A stretch of DNA of 64,000 nucleotides, from assembly GCF_014191505.1 (NCBI RefSeq), contig NZ_JACHWS010000002.1, positions 1-64,000 on the forward strand, read 5' to 3'. Of this stretch, positions 26,626 to 34,500 are shown piece after piece; the first letter of the stretch is position 1, and the number at the start of each line of letters is the position of its first letter. Under the pieces are notes generated by a model. It was not told where the DNA came from, ran no database searches, and worked only from the letters and a program-made list of their open reading frames with translations. Made by a program: the position numbers and the translations under genes. This DNA is from Hoyosella altamirensis. Its GTDB lineage: Bacteria > Actinomycetota > Actinomycetes > Mycobacteriales > Mycobacteriaceae.

Positions 26626-28413
26626 TCACACCCTGGCGGCAGCTTCGTCGTAAAGGCTGTCGATCTCCGCCGCATATAGCGAATCGATCGGCTTGCGGCG
26701 CAGTTTCATCGTGGGCGTCAGCATCTCTGATCCTGGCTCCCAATATTCGCTGAGCACGCTGTAGCGCTTAATTTGCTCCACACGGGATAGGGCGCTGTTC
26801 GCGGTGGCGACCGCTGCGTCAATCGTTTCCCGAAGATCAGGGCTCGCGACTAGTTCCGAAAGCTCACTGCTGATGCCGCGCTGCTTCGCGAACGCGGTAG
26901 CAGCCTCCTCATCAAGAACGACCAGCGCAACGTTGTACTTGCGATCGTTGCCGATGACGACGACCTGTGAGATCAGCGGACAAGCCGCCTTAACTGCATT
27001 TTCTATGTTCGCGGGCGACATGTTCTTGCCGCCAGCGTTGATGATGATTTCTTTCTTACGATCGACGATGCTGATATAGCCGTCCGAGTCGATCGACGCG
27101 ATGTCCCCCGTATGCAGCCAGCCGTCGCTGTCGACCGCTTCGGCTGTCTGCTCGGGCCGGTTGCGGTAACCGCGCATGAGAATCGGTCCAGAAATGAGCA
27201 GTTCGCCATCGTCAGCGAGTTTCGCGTACACACCTGGCGCTGGCTTACCAACTGTGCCCAGCCGAACCTGACCGGAGTGGCTCATGGTGCTAAGTCCAGA
27301 GAGTTCGGACATGCCCCACGCATCCGAAAGTGGAATGCCGAGTCCGATGAAGAACTTGATCACATCTGGCGCGATCGGCGCGGCGCCGGAGAGCGCGAGA
27401 CGCGCCTGATCGAGTCCAATCTTGTGGCGGATCTTGCTCAGAACCAGCTTGTCGGCAAGGGCGTACTGCGCAGCGAGCTTCCGTCCTGGCTGCCCACCAG
27501 TCGTTTTGGCCCCCGCCATCTCCTGTCCGACGGACAGCGCCCAGGCGCCAAGCCGCTTCTTCACAGGGCTTTGCTCGCCCTCGACTGCTGCGAGTAGCGC
27601 AACGCGGATCTTTTGCCACACCGTCGGTACCGCGCCGAAGAAGGTCGGTCGCACGTCCGCCAATGCACCGACGACCTGCTTAGGGTCCGCGACGCAGGTG
27701 ACTTGGTTTCCACAGACGGCCTGGATGTAGAGCGCTGACCATCGATCGGCGACGTGAGCGCTCGGGAGGAACGAGATGACGCGATCGTCCGCGGTCATAT
27801 CCATGAGTAGCTCAGAGCCTTCGACCTGCGCGAGCATGCCTTTGTGGGTGAGTTCGACACCTTTCGGCGAGCCGGTGGTACCCGAGGTATAGATGAGCGT
27901 GAGCACGTCGTCCGGCGTCACGCTGCGCCAGGCGCGTTCGAAGTCGAACTCGCTGAGTGGCACGTCTTCCAGCGCGACAGCTCCGGAAGGGGCGCCGTCG
28001 ATGCAAACTACATGCTTCACGCTGGTTTCGCGTGCACCGTCGGCCAGTACGGGCACAAAGGCCTTTTCGCAGACAACGACAGCATTCTCCGCGTCAGTGA
28101 AGAGGTAACGAATCTGGTCGGGTGAAGACGTGTTGTAGATCGAGAATGGAATCGCCCCGAGGTGCTGCGCGGCCGTGTCAATCAGGTGAAACTCTGGCCG
28201 GTTCGTCATCATGAGCGCCACTGTGTCTCCGTGCCGAACCCCGAGGGAATGCAGTTGCGCGGCGATGGTCCGCACTCGTTCGCCGTACTGGCCCCACGTC
28301 AAGGTTGTCGCACCTCCGGGCGTGCGGACCGCAGTTCGGGCTGCAAAGTCGCGAACAGTGTTCTGGAAGGCTTCACACATCGTGCTGGCCTGGGAGGATC
28401 GTGTTTTCGTCAT
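26626..28413 (-). CDS. Long-chain fatty-acid-CoA ligase (FadD-type)
   Basis: A 595-residue ANL-superfamily enzyme that activates carboxylic acids with ATP and CoA. The P-loop YTSGTTGSPKG (175-185), the GAAPIAPDV segment, the adenosine-site GWLHTGDIASIDSDG and the hinge VDRKKEIIINAGGKNMSP are present, so adenylation and thioester steps should both work. It sits alone, convergent with tetR. Its promoter carries the same inverted repeat as the echA/acyl-CoA dehydrogenase region, linking it to beta-oxidation. Chain-length preference is not readable. Confidence 0.9.
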   Translation of the reverse strand: MTKTRSSQASTMCEAFQNTVRDFAARTAVRTPGGATTLTWGQYGERVRTIAAQLHSLGVRHGDTVALMMTNRPEFHLIDTAAQHLGAIPFSIYNTSSPDQIRYLFTDAENAVVVCEKAFVPVLADGARETSVKHVVCIDGAPSGAVALEDVPLSEFDFERAWRSVTPDDVLTLIYTSGTTGSPKGVELTHKGMLAQVEGSELLMDMTADDRVISFLPSAHVADRWSALYIQAVCGNQVTCVADPKQVVGALADVRPTFFGAVPTVWQKIRVALLAAVEGEQSPVKKRLGAWALSVGQEMAGAKTTGGQPGRKLAAQYALADKLVLSKIRHKIGLDQARLALSGAAPIAPDVIKFFIGLGIPLSDAWGMSELSGLSTMSHSGQVRLGTVGKPAPGVYAKLADDGELLISGPILMRGYRNRPEQTAEAVDSDGWLHTGDIASIDSDGYISIVDRKKEIIINAGGKNMSPANIENAVKAACPLISQVVVIGNDRKYNVALVVLDEEAATAFAKQRGISSELSELVASPDLRETIDAAVATANSALSRVEQIKRYSVLSEYWEPGSEMLTPTMKLRRKPIDSLYAAEIDSLYDEAAARV

Positions 28414-28538
28414 CGCCGCTCCTTGCGGTGGGAGGTGTTCTTCGAATCAGCGCCACGGTTAGCACTTCAGAAGGCTCGTTGCTGCGAAGTGGCACCGCCT
28501 GGGCGCAGGCGCCGGGGCCAGGCGGTGGTACAGGACAC

Positions 28539-28575
28539 ACAGTAACTCACTATTGACATAATGCCAATAGTGAGT
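28539..28575 (-). promoter_or_regulatory. fadD promoter with overlapping operator
   Basis: Minus strand: TTGGCA (28567-28562), 17-bp spacer, TACTGT (28544-28539). Over the -35 lies an inverted repeat ACTCACTATTG / CAATAGTGAGT (28545-28555 and 28565-28575), whose core TATTG-N9-CAATA equals the motif before echA. Repression by promoter occlusion is inferred. Confidence 0.75.
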
Positions 28576-28690
28576 CAGGGCAGGGTCAGAAATGATTCAC
28601 GTTCCGGAACAGTGAATGAGACCGGCCGGATTAGTCTGGTCCGGTAAAGTGATTTTGTCCGGTACCGGGGCAGCCGAGAGGGGTCATCCC

Positions 28691-29191
28691 GTGTTGCGAA
28701 GGGTGCTTCTGAGCGGATTCGTATCTGCATGCGTCGTCGCTGCCGGATGTGGGTCTGGCGAAGACAGTGAAAACACCGATGCGGCCGGCCATGCCTACCT
28801 GTTCGTCCAGTCTGCGACAGAGGGAACATACCGGGCTGGCGCACTGACGCTGGCGGGGATCGCGCCCACGACCACGTGGTTCACAAGTCGACCGGACCGG
28901 CAGTCTGGCGATGTACCGCACGATGTGTTTATTGAGTCCTGGTCTCAGTCCGCCGATAGTTTTGCCGAGGATCCGCCAAACGCTGGGCTGGTTTTCACTA
29001 GCGGCGGCGAGCAATCAGTAGCTGTCGTGGAACTGACTGAGCCATCGCTGACAAATGGCGAGTTCCGTTACCGAATTCGCGTCCTCGACGGCGAGGTTCC
29101 GGAGTCCTTCAGCGATGTTGCGGTGTTCATCGATTCCGGAGGTCTGATGCAACTAGTCGCGTATGGCGCTCAGGACGTTCCCCTGAATTAG
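28691..29191 (+). CDS. Small lipoprotein of unknown function
   Basis: A 166-residue exported protein. GTG 28691 is chosen because GAGAGGGG precedes it and the reading gives a normal signal peptide ending in lipobox VAAGC (Cys20). The mature part (~145 residues) has alternating strands (HAYLFVQSATEGTYR, QSVAVVELTEPSL, YRIRVLDGEVP) and no cysteines or known motif. It starts 116 bp downstream of the fadD operator in the opposite direction, so it may share that control. It is convergent with a TetR gene. I do not recognise the family. Confidence 0.65.
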   Translation: MLRRVLLSGFVSACVVAAGCGSGEDSENTDAAGHAYLFVQSATEGTYRAGALTLAGIAPTTTWFTSRPDRQSGDVPHDVFIESWSQSADSFAEDPPNAGLVFTSGGEQSVAVVELTEPSLTNGEFRYRIRVLDGEVPESFSDVAVFIDSGGLMQLVAYGAQDVPLN

Positions 29192-29214
29192 CCGGAGGAG
29201 CCCACGACACCTCG

Positions 29215-29883
29215 CTACGCGTCCCAGACGAGGGCTTCGCGCACAATCCCCAGCAGCGCACCGCGCAACATCGCGTGCACACGCTCACGGGACAGCGACC
29301 CGCGCAGGACCCATTCGCGGGCAGCGGCTTTCACGACGCCCCCGTAGGCACGGATCATGGCACGCAAATCGTCTTCCGACGACTCGAACCGGCCTAACCC
29401 TACGACCTCGATCAGGCGTGATGCGGCAATGTCATCAGCCTCATCAAGCACCCGCATCACATCCGGGTCCCCGCCAAATCCTTCTGCTGATACAGCCGAG
29501 ACCCACAGCCTGCCGTGACGCTCAATAAAGTCAAGGAAACCCGCGATCCACGAATCAACCCGTTCCTCGACACTCCCGGCGGCACTGCCGACCTCGTCCA
29601 TCTCGGGGACCGTCACCAGCACCCTGATCACTTCGATGTACAGCTCCCGCTTGGTACCGAAGTAGTGGTGCATGAGCCCGCGGGTCACGCCTGCAGCCTG
29701 CGCTAGCTCAGTTGTAGATACGCTTCCGTACGACTTCTCCTCGAAAACACGGATCGCCGCGCGCAGAATCTGCTTCCGGCGTTCGTCCGGCTCAAAGCGC
29801 TGGCGCCGTGACCGGGATGCCGCCGCATCCTCGCGCAGCGGGACTACCCCGGCGCTCGCATCCTGGCTCATCGCTTCGCTCAC
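29215..29883 (-). CDS. TetR-family regulator co-transcribed with echA
   Basis: A 222-residue regulator. The helix-turn-helix (~32-80) includes ILRAAIRVFEEKSYGSVSTTELAQAAGVTRGLMHHYFGTKRELY-type residues, close to FadR/BetI-like repressors of lipid genes. It begins 4 bp after the enoyl-CoA hydratase stop and so depends on that transcript. It is the natural candidate to bind the TATTG-N9-CAATA operators before echA and fadD, giving autoregulation. The start may be the first or the fifth Met codon. Confidence 0.85.
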   Translation of the reverse strand: MSEAMSQDASAGVVPLREDAAASRSRRQRFEPDERRKQILRAAIRVFEEKSYGSVSTTELAQAAGVTRGLMHHYFGTKRELYIEVIRVLVTVPEMDEVGSAAGSVEERVDSWIAGFLDFIERHGRLWVSAVSAEGFGGDPDVMRVLDEADDIAASRLIEVVGLGRFESSEDDLRAMIRAYGGVVKAAAREWVLRGSLSRERVHAMLRGALLGIVREALVWDA

Positions 29884-29887
29884 CCGT

Positions 29888-30748
29888 CTAATCTACCCAC
29901 GGCAGCCACGGCGGAATATCCGCCGGGACCGCTCCGGGGAACTCTGGCGCGCGTCGCTCAAGGAAGGACTCAACGCCTTCCTTCGCATCAGCGCTGGCAG
30001 GAAGGCTGGCAATCAGGCGAGAGTCCAGGCGCTGGACGTCCTCGGGAGACGGCATCGAGGCACAGTGGTAGAGCATCTGGCGGATAACGGCTACCGACAC
30101 TGGCGCGGTGGTCGCAATGAGAGTGTGCGCCAGTTCGTACGCGGCGTCGAGCAGCTCACCCGGAGAATGGAGACTCGTCACCAGACCGCTTTCGTGCGCT
30201 TCCGTTGCACCAAAAACACGCCCACTGATCATCCAGTCCATCGCGCGACCGAGGCCAACAAGTCGCGGCAGGAACCACGTTGATGCCCCTTCGGGGTAGA
30301 TTCCGCGTTTGCTGAATACGAAGCCGAAGCGTGCCCCCTCCGCTGCGAGCCGGTAGTCAGCGCTAAGGATGATGGTCGACCCGGCGCCCACTGCGGCGCC
30401 GTTGATGGCGGCGATAACGGGTTTGTTCATGCGGAAGATCTGCATCGAGCAACGGCCCGCGGGTTCACACCATGTGTCGTCGAACGTTTCCTCGTTGTCT
30501 GTGACGTCGAAACCGCCACCGGATAGGTCCGCGCCGACACAGAAGTTCTTACCTGCACCTGCCAGTACGACCACCCGAACTTCGGGATCTGCGTCCGCAC
30601 GACTTAGTGCGCTCTCGAGTTCATTCGCCATCGTGATCGTGTAGCCGTTTCCGGCTTGGGGACGGTTGAGCATGACCGTTGCGACGCGATCAGACACCCG
30701 GTAGTCGATGGCTTCGTACTTGCTCACACTGCTCACGCTTTGCGACAT
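29888..30748 (-). CDS. Enoyl-CoA hydratase/isomerase family protein
   Basis: A 286-residue crotonase-fold enzyme. The oxyanion-hole segments VVVLAGAGKNFCVGADLSGG and INGAAVGAGSTIILSADYRLAAEGARFGF are present, followed by FSKRGIYPEGASTWFLPRLVG. One catalytic Glu position looks conserved (YPEG); the other is replaced, so hydratase versus another crotonase reaction is open. ATG 30748 is chosen because a TTGGCA-N17-TATTGT promoter puts the transcript start exactly there. It heads an operon with tetR and is divergent from an acyl-CoA dehydrogenase gene. Confidence 0.87.
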   Translation of the reverse strand: MSQSVSSVSKYEAIDYRVSDRVATVMLNRPQAGNGYTITMANELESALSRADADPEVRVVVLAGAGKNFCVGADLSGGGFDVTDNEETFDDTWCEPAGRCSMQIFRMNKPVIAAINGAAVGAGSTIILSADYRLAAEGARFGFVFSKRGIYPEGASTWFLPRLVGLGRAMDWMISGRVFGATEAHESGLVTSLHSPGELLDAAYELAHTLIATTAPVSVAVIRQMLYHCASMPSPEDVQRLDSRLIASLPASADAKEGVESFLERRAPEFPGAVPADIPPWLPWVD

Positions 30749-30755
30749 AACTACC

Positions 30756-30786
30756 ACAATAAGGGTTTATTGACATTCTGCCAATA
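30756..30786. promoter_or_regulatory. Divergent promoter and operator between echA and acyl-CoA dehydrogenase
   Basis: Minus strand: TTGGCA (30784-30779), N17, TATTGT (30761-30756), then 7 nt to ATG 30748 (leaderless). Plus strand: TTGACA at 30771-30776 can serve the dehydrogenase gene. TATTG-N9-CAATA (30768-30786) covers both -35 boxes and matches the fadD operator. Confidence 0.75.
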
Positions 30787-30825
30787 GTGGCAGACGATGT
30801 GTAGCAACCACATCTGGAGGACCAC

Positions 30826-31998
30826 ATGACTGCAACTGCCCCCTCGCCAGCGAAGTCCACGCCTCGCTGGATGGACGAGGAGCTCACAGCGGTAGCCGAT
30901 CTGGCCCTGAAGTTCTTCGCCAAAGAGGTCACCCCGCACACCGACCGCTTCATTGCGCAAGGCTTCCCCGACCGGGACGTTTACCGTAAAGCCGGTGAAC
31001 TAGGTCTGCTCGGAATGTCGATCCCCGAGGAATACGGTGGTGGCGGCGGCACTTTCGCGCACGAGATCGTGCTCTTCACCGAGCAGGTTCGTGCATGCGA
31101 GAGCTCAATGCAGCTCGGCGTGCACACCGGCGTCGTACTCCACTACCTGCTCGCCTACGCCGGCGAGGAACAGAAGCGCCGGTGGCTGCCGAAGCTCACA
31201 TCCGGCGAATGGATCGGCGCAATCGCCATGACCGAGCCGGGCGCCGGATCTGATCTGCAGGGCATCACCACCCGCGCGGTGAGAGAAGGGGACCACTACC
31301 TGATCAGCGGCGCGAAAACGTTCATCTCCAACGGCCGCAACTGCGACCTCGTCATCATCGCCGCGAAAACTGACACGTCGAAAGGCGCTGCCGGAGTATC
31401 GCTGCTCGTCGCTGAGGTAGGCGACGACACCCCCGGTTTCGAGCGCGGTCGCATCCTCGAAAAGATCGGCCAAAAGGGCCAGGACACCACCGAGCTGTTC
31501 TTCGACAACCTCAAAGTGCCCGCGGAGCATCTTCTCGGCGAAGCCGAAGGTCTGGGTTTCTACCAGCTGATGGAGCAACTTCCCCAGGAGCGCCTCATCG
31601 CTGCTGGCGCTGCCGTCGCGAGCATGGAACTTGCTGTCGAATTGACGACCGACTACACAAAGTCGCGCATGGCGTTCGGGAAGCCGCTCTTCGCGCTGCA
31701 GAACACCCGTTTCGAGCTCGCACACTGCGCAAGTGTCGCCCAGATCGGCCGCGTGTTCCTCGACGACTGCATCGAGAAGCACTTGCGCGGTGAGCTCGAC
31801 ATCGCGACCGCGGCGATGGCCAAATACTGGCTAACCGAACAGCAATGTGACGTTGCGAACCGGTGTCTGCAGCTGTTTGGCGGGTACGGCTACACGATGG
31901 AATATCCCATCGCGAAGATCTTCACCGATTCGAGGATCCAGAAGATTTATGCCGGCGCGAACGAAGTAATGAAGGAACTCATCGCTCGTTCGCTGTGA
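30826..31998 (+). CDS. Acyl-CoA dehydrogenase
   Basis: A 390-residue flavoprotein for the first oxidation of beta-oxidation. Family signatures AIAMTEPGAGSDLQ (~132-145) and the C-terminal QLFGGYGYTMEYPIAKIFTDSRIQ are present. At the usual catalytic position the sequence is YAGANE, with Ala where medium-chain enzymes have Glu, so this is probably a subgroup using a Glu elsewhere (as in isovaleryl-CoA dehydrogenases). GGAGGA precedes ATG. It overlaps the convergent hydrolase gene by 20 bp. Confidence 0.92.
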   Translation: MTATAPSPAKSTPRWMDEELTAVADLALKFFAKEVTPHTDRFIAQGFPDRDVYRKAGELGLLGMSIPEEYGGGGGTFAHEIVLFTEQVRACESSMQLGVHTGVVLHYLLAYAGEEQKRRWLPKLTSGEWIGAIAMTEPGAGSDLQGITTRAVREGDHYLISGAKTFISNGRNCDLVIIAAKTDTSKGAAGVSLLVAEVGDDTPGFERGRILEKIGQKGQDTTELFFDNLKVPAEHLLGEAEGLGFYQLMEQLPQERLIAAGAAVASMELAVELTTDYTKSRMAFGKPLFALQNTRFELAHCASVAQIGRVFLDDCIEKHLRGELDIATAAMAKYWLTEQQCDVANRCLQLFGGYGYTMEYPIAKIFTDSRIQKIYAGANEVMKELIARSL

Positions 31999-32767
31999 CA
32001 GCTTCCCGGGTTGTGTGCCGAATGGTCTCCGTGCATAACCCGGGATTGTCACGCATGGGAACATGCCCGCAGCCCGGGAGCGTCACGTGGTTCGCGCCGG
32101 GGAGGAGCGAACGCGCACGACGGTGCTGTGTCCAGTAGGGAAGCAGCAGGTCGCGGCTCCCCCACGCCACCGTCACTGGCACCTCAGTCACCGGCGAGGC
32201 GCGGTAGGTGGAGAACGATGCGAGGGCAGCATCGAAGCCTTCCGCGCCTCCGAGTCCGTCCACGTCGCCGAGGATCTCCTCAATAGTCAGCGAGGCGGTG
32301 TCGGCGTAGAACAAACTGAACAGCGCTGCCCTCGACGCGCGATTACCCGCGACCATCGGTACTACTCCGGCGGCATGACGCGCGAGAGCCCGTGACCCTC
32401 GCAGGGCAGCCTGCGTCCACAACCGTTCCGCGGTGTTCCAGAACCCGATGGGCGAGAAGGCGGTAACGGAGCGGGCGGATCCTCGCCTTCCCAGTTCAAG
32501 ACTGATACCGCCACCCATCGAATTTCCCGCCAAGTGCGGGCGCTCGATCCCCTTCTCAGAGAAGAACGTCCGCATGCAGTCGATGAGATGCTCTACGCCA
32601 GCCTGTGTTCCGGTGGCGTGACTGCTCCCGAAGCCCGGCAGGTCAACAGCCCAAACCTGATGGTCATAGGCAAGCATGTCGAGTATGGGCTCCCACACTT
32701 GCCAGCGGCTGCCGATGCCGTGGATGAGAACGAGCGGCTCACCTTCGCCGCGGACCACATATTCCAT
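31979..32767 (-). CDS. Alpha/beta hydrolase of the second monooxygenase operon
   Basis: A 262-residue esterase/lipase-like enzyme. The nucleophile elbow is GNSMGG (Ser83), the oxyanion region HGIGS (~16-20), and the catalytic His lies in GCGHVPMRDNP. It is the fourth gene of the operon, 3 bp after the GMC oxidoreductase. In a monooxygenase pathway it could hydrolyse the ester or lactone product (inference). Its 3' end overlaps the acyl-CoA dehydrogenase gene. Confidence 0.86.
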   Translation of the reverse strand: MEYVVRGEGEPLVLIHGIGSRWQVWEPILDMLAYDHQVWAVDLPGFGSSHATGTQAGVEHLIDCMRTFFSEKGIERPHLAGNSMGGGISLELGRRGSARSVTAFSPIGFWNTAERLWTQAALRGSRALARHAAGVVPMVAGNRASRAALFSLFYADTASLTIEEILGDVDGLGGAEGFDAALASFSTYRASPVTEVPVTVAWGSRDLLLPYWTQHRRARSLLPGANHVTLPGCGHVPMRDNPGLCTETIRHTTREAVTANER

Positions 32768-32770
32768 GGC

Positions 32771-34498
32771 CTACTCCCCTGCTGCCCGCTGCACTGGCGT
32801 GATATCGAGCCGAAGCGCGCCCGGCGCACTGCTCGGCACCACCGGCTTGCGCGGGGCGATTGGGCTCAGCCGCTCGTATTTGGACCCCAGCGGAGGCCGC
32901 TGATCAGCTTCGCCCTTATTGGGCCACAACGACATTGCACGTTCCGCCTGCGCGGTAATCGTCAAGGACGGGTTCACACCGAGGTTGGCCGAAATCGTCG
33001 AACCGTCGGCAATGTGCAGGCCCTCATATCCGTACACCCGATGGTAAGCGTCAACGACGCCGGTCTGCGGCGAGTCACCGATCGGGCAGCCGCCGATGAA
33101 GTGTCCCGTGATCGGGATGTTCGCCATTTCTGTCCACGATCCGAGCGGGATACCATTGATCTTCTCGGCAACCCGGCGGGCGATTTCGTTGCCCACTGGA
33201 ATCCACACCGGCGGCGCCGCTCCCTGGCCGTGCTTGGTGGACAGTTTGCGGCCGAACAGCCCACGCTTGGTGTAGGTGGTGATCGAGTTGTCGACAGTCT
33301 GCATCACGAGCAAGCCGATCATGCGCTCAGACCAGCGGCGAGGATTGTGGGCACGCCACAATCGGAGCCGAGCGCGCCATAACTCGCGCAAACCGAGCAC
33401 CCACCGGCGTTTTCCCTCTTTGGCATCCACCAGAACCGTGTTGAGCAGCCCCATCGCATTGCTGCCTTTCCCGTAACGGACGGGCTCGATATGAGTGACC
33501 GCGTCGGGATGGATCGACGATGTAATCGCGACGCCCTTTGTGAAATCTGCGTCGTTGCTCAGCGATTTGGCTGCCAGAACGGCTTCAGAGTTCGTGCGGG
33601 TGAGTTCACCCAGCCGAGGAGAAATCTCTGGCAGGTGCCCCTCGTCGCGCATGCGGTGCAGCAGCTTCTGAGTACCGAGTGCGGCAGCCGCAAAAACCAC
33701 GTGATCGGCGGTGAACGTCTGCTTGTCTTTACGCACCCAGCGGCCCGTACGCACCGTGTCAACCGTGTAGCCGCCGCCCAGCGCACGACGCACGGTTGTC
33801 GCGGTGGTCCTCTCATGTACGGTCGCGCCTGCCCGCTCCGCGAGGTAGAGATAGTTCTTGACCAGGGTGTTCTTCGCGCCGTGCCGACATCCCGTCATGC
33901 ATTCGCCGCAGTGCGTGCACGTTCTGCGGCCGGGCCCTTCGCCACCGAAATAGGGGTCAGGCACTTCCCCGCCGGGTTTCGCGTCTTTGTCAGCGAACAA
34001 CACCCCCACCGGAGTGCGGTGGTAAGTGTCCTCGATCCCCATGTCTCTCGCGACTTCGAGGAGTACGCGATCGGATGGGGTGGTTGCCGGGTTCAGATTC
34101 ACACCCAGCATCCGGCTCGCCTGGTCGTAATGAGGTTTGAGTTCCGAGGACCAATCGGTGATGTGCGCCCACTGCTTATCTTTGTAGAACGGCTCGGGCG
34201 GCTCGTACAGCGTGTTCGCGTACACCAGGGACCCGCCGCCCACACCCGATCCACTCATCACGAAAGTGTCGTTGAGCAGCGTCAATCGCTGGATGCCGAA
34301 ACATCCCAGTCTGGGGGCCCAGAGGTATTCGCGCAGATGCCAGGAGTTTTTCGCGAACTCGTTGTCGGCGAAACGGCGCCCAGTTTCGAGCACTCCGACC
34401 TTGTAGCCCTTCTCTGTGAGACGAAGCGCGGTGACGCTGCCACCGAAACCAGAGCCGATCACCAATACGTCGTAGTGAGTCCTGCGGGTCGACCTCAT
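32771..34498 (-). CDS. GMC oxidoreductase, ChoD/cholesterol oxidase-like
   Basis: A 575-residue FAD enzyme. The dinucleotide motif is GSGFGG (~16-21). Near residue 200 is a cysteine cluster CTHCGECMTGC followed by RHGAKNTLVKNYL, typical of the ChoD subgroup. The C-terminus has the GMC signature GGCPIGDSPQTGVVDAYHRVYGYEGLHIADGS. These enzymes oxidise a hydroxyl group, often of a sterol or long alcohol. The sterol link rests on similarity only; cholesterol oxidase activity of mycobacterial ChoD is itself debated. It lies 2 bp downstream of the monooxygenase gene. Confidence 0.87.
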   Translation of the reverse strand: MRSTRRTHYDVLVIGSGFGGSVTALRLTEKGYKVGVLETGRRFADNEFAKNSWHLREYLWAPRLGCFGIQRLTLLNDTFVMSGSGVGGGSLVYANTLYEPPEPFYKDKQWAHITDWSSELKPHYDQASRMLGVNLNPATTPSDRVLLEVARDMGIEDTYHRTPVGVLFADKDAKPGGEVPDPYFGGEGPGRRTCTHCGECMTGCRHGAKNTLVKNYLYLAERAGATVHERTTATTVRRALGGGYTVDTVRTGRWVRKDKQTFTADHVVFAAAALGTQKLLHRMRDEGHLPEISPRLGELTRTNSEAVLAAKSLSNDADFTKGVAITSSIHPDAVTHIEPVRYGKGSNAMGLLNTVLVDAKEGKRRWVLGLRELWRARLRLWRAHNPRRWSERMIGLLVMQTVDNSITTYTKRGLFGRKLSTKHGQGAAPPVWIPVGNEIARRVAEKINGIPLGSWTEMANIPITGHFIGGCPIGDSPQTGVVDAYHRVYGYEGLHIADGSTISANLGVNPSLTITAQAERAMSLWPNKGEADQRPPLGSKYERLSPIAPRKPVVPSSAPGALRLDITPVQRAAGE

Positions 34499-34500
34499 TG

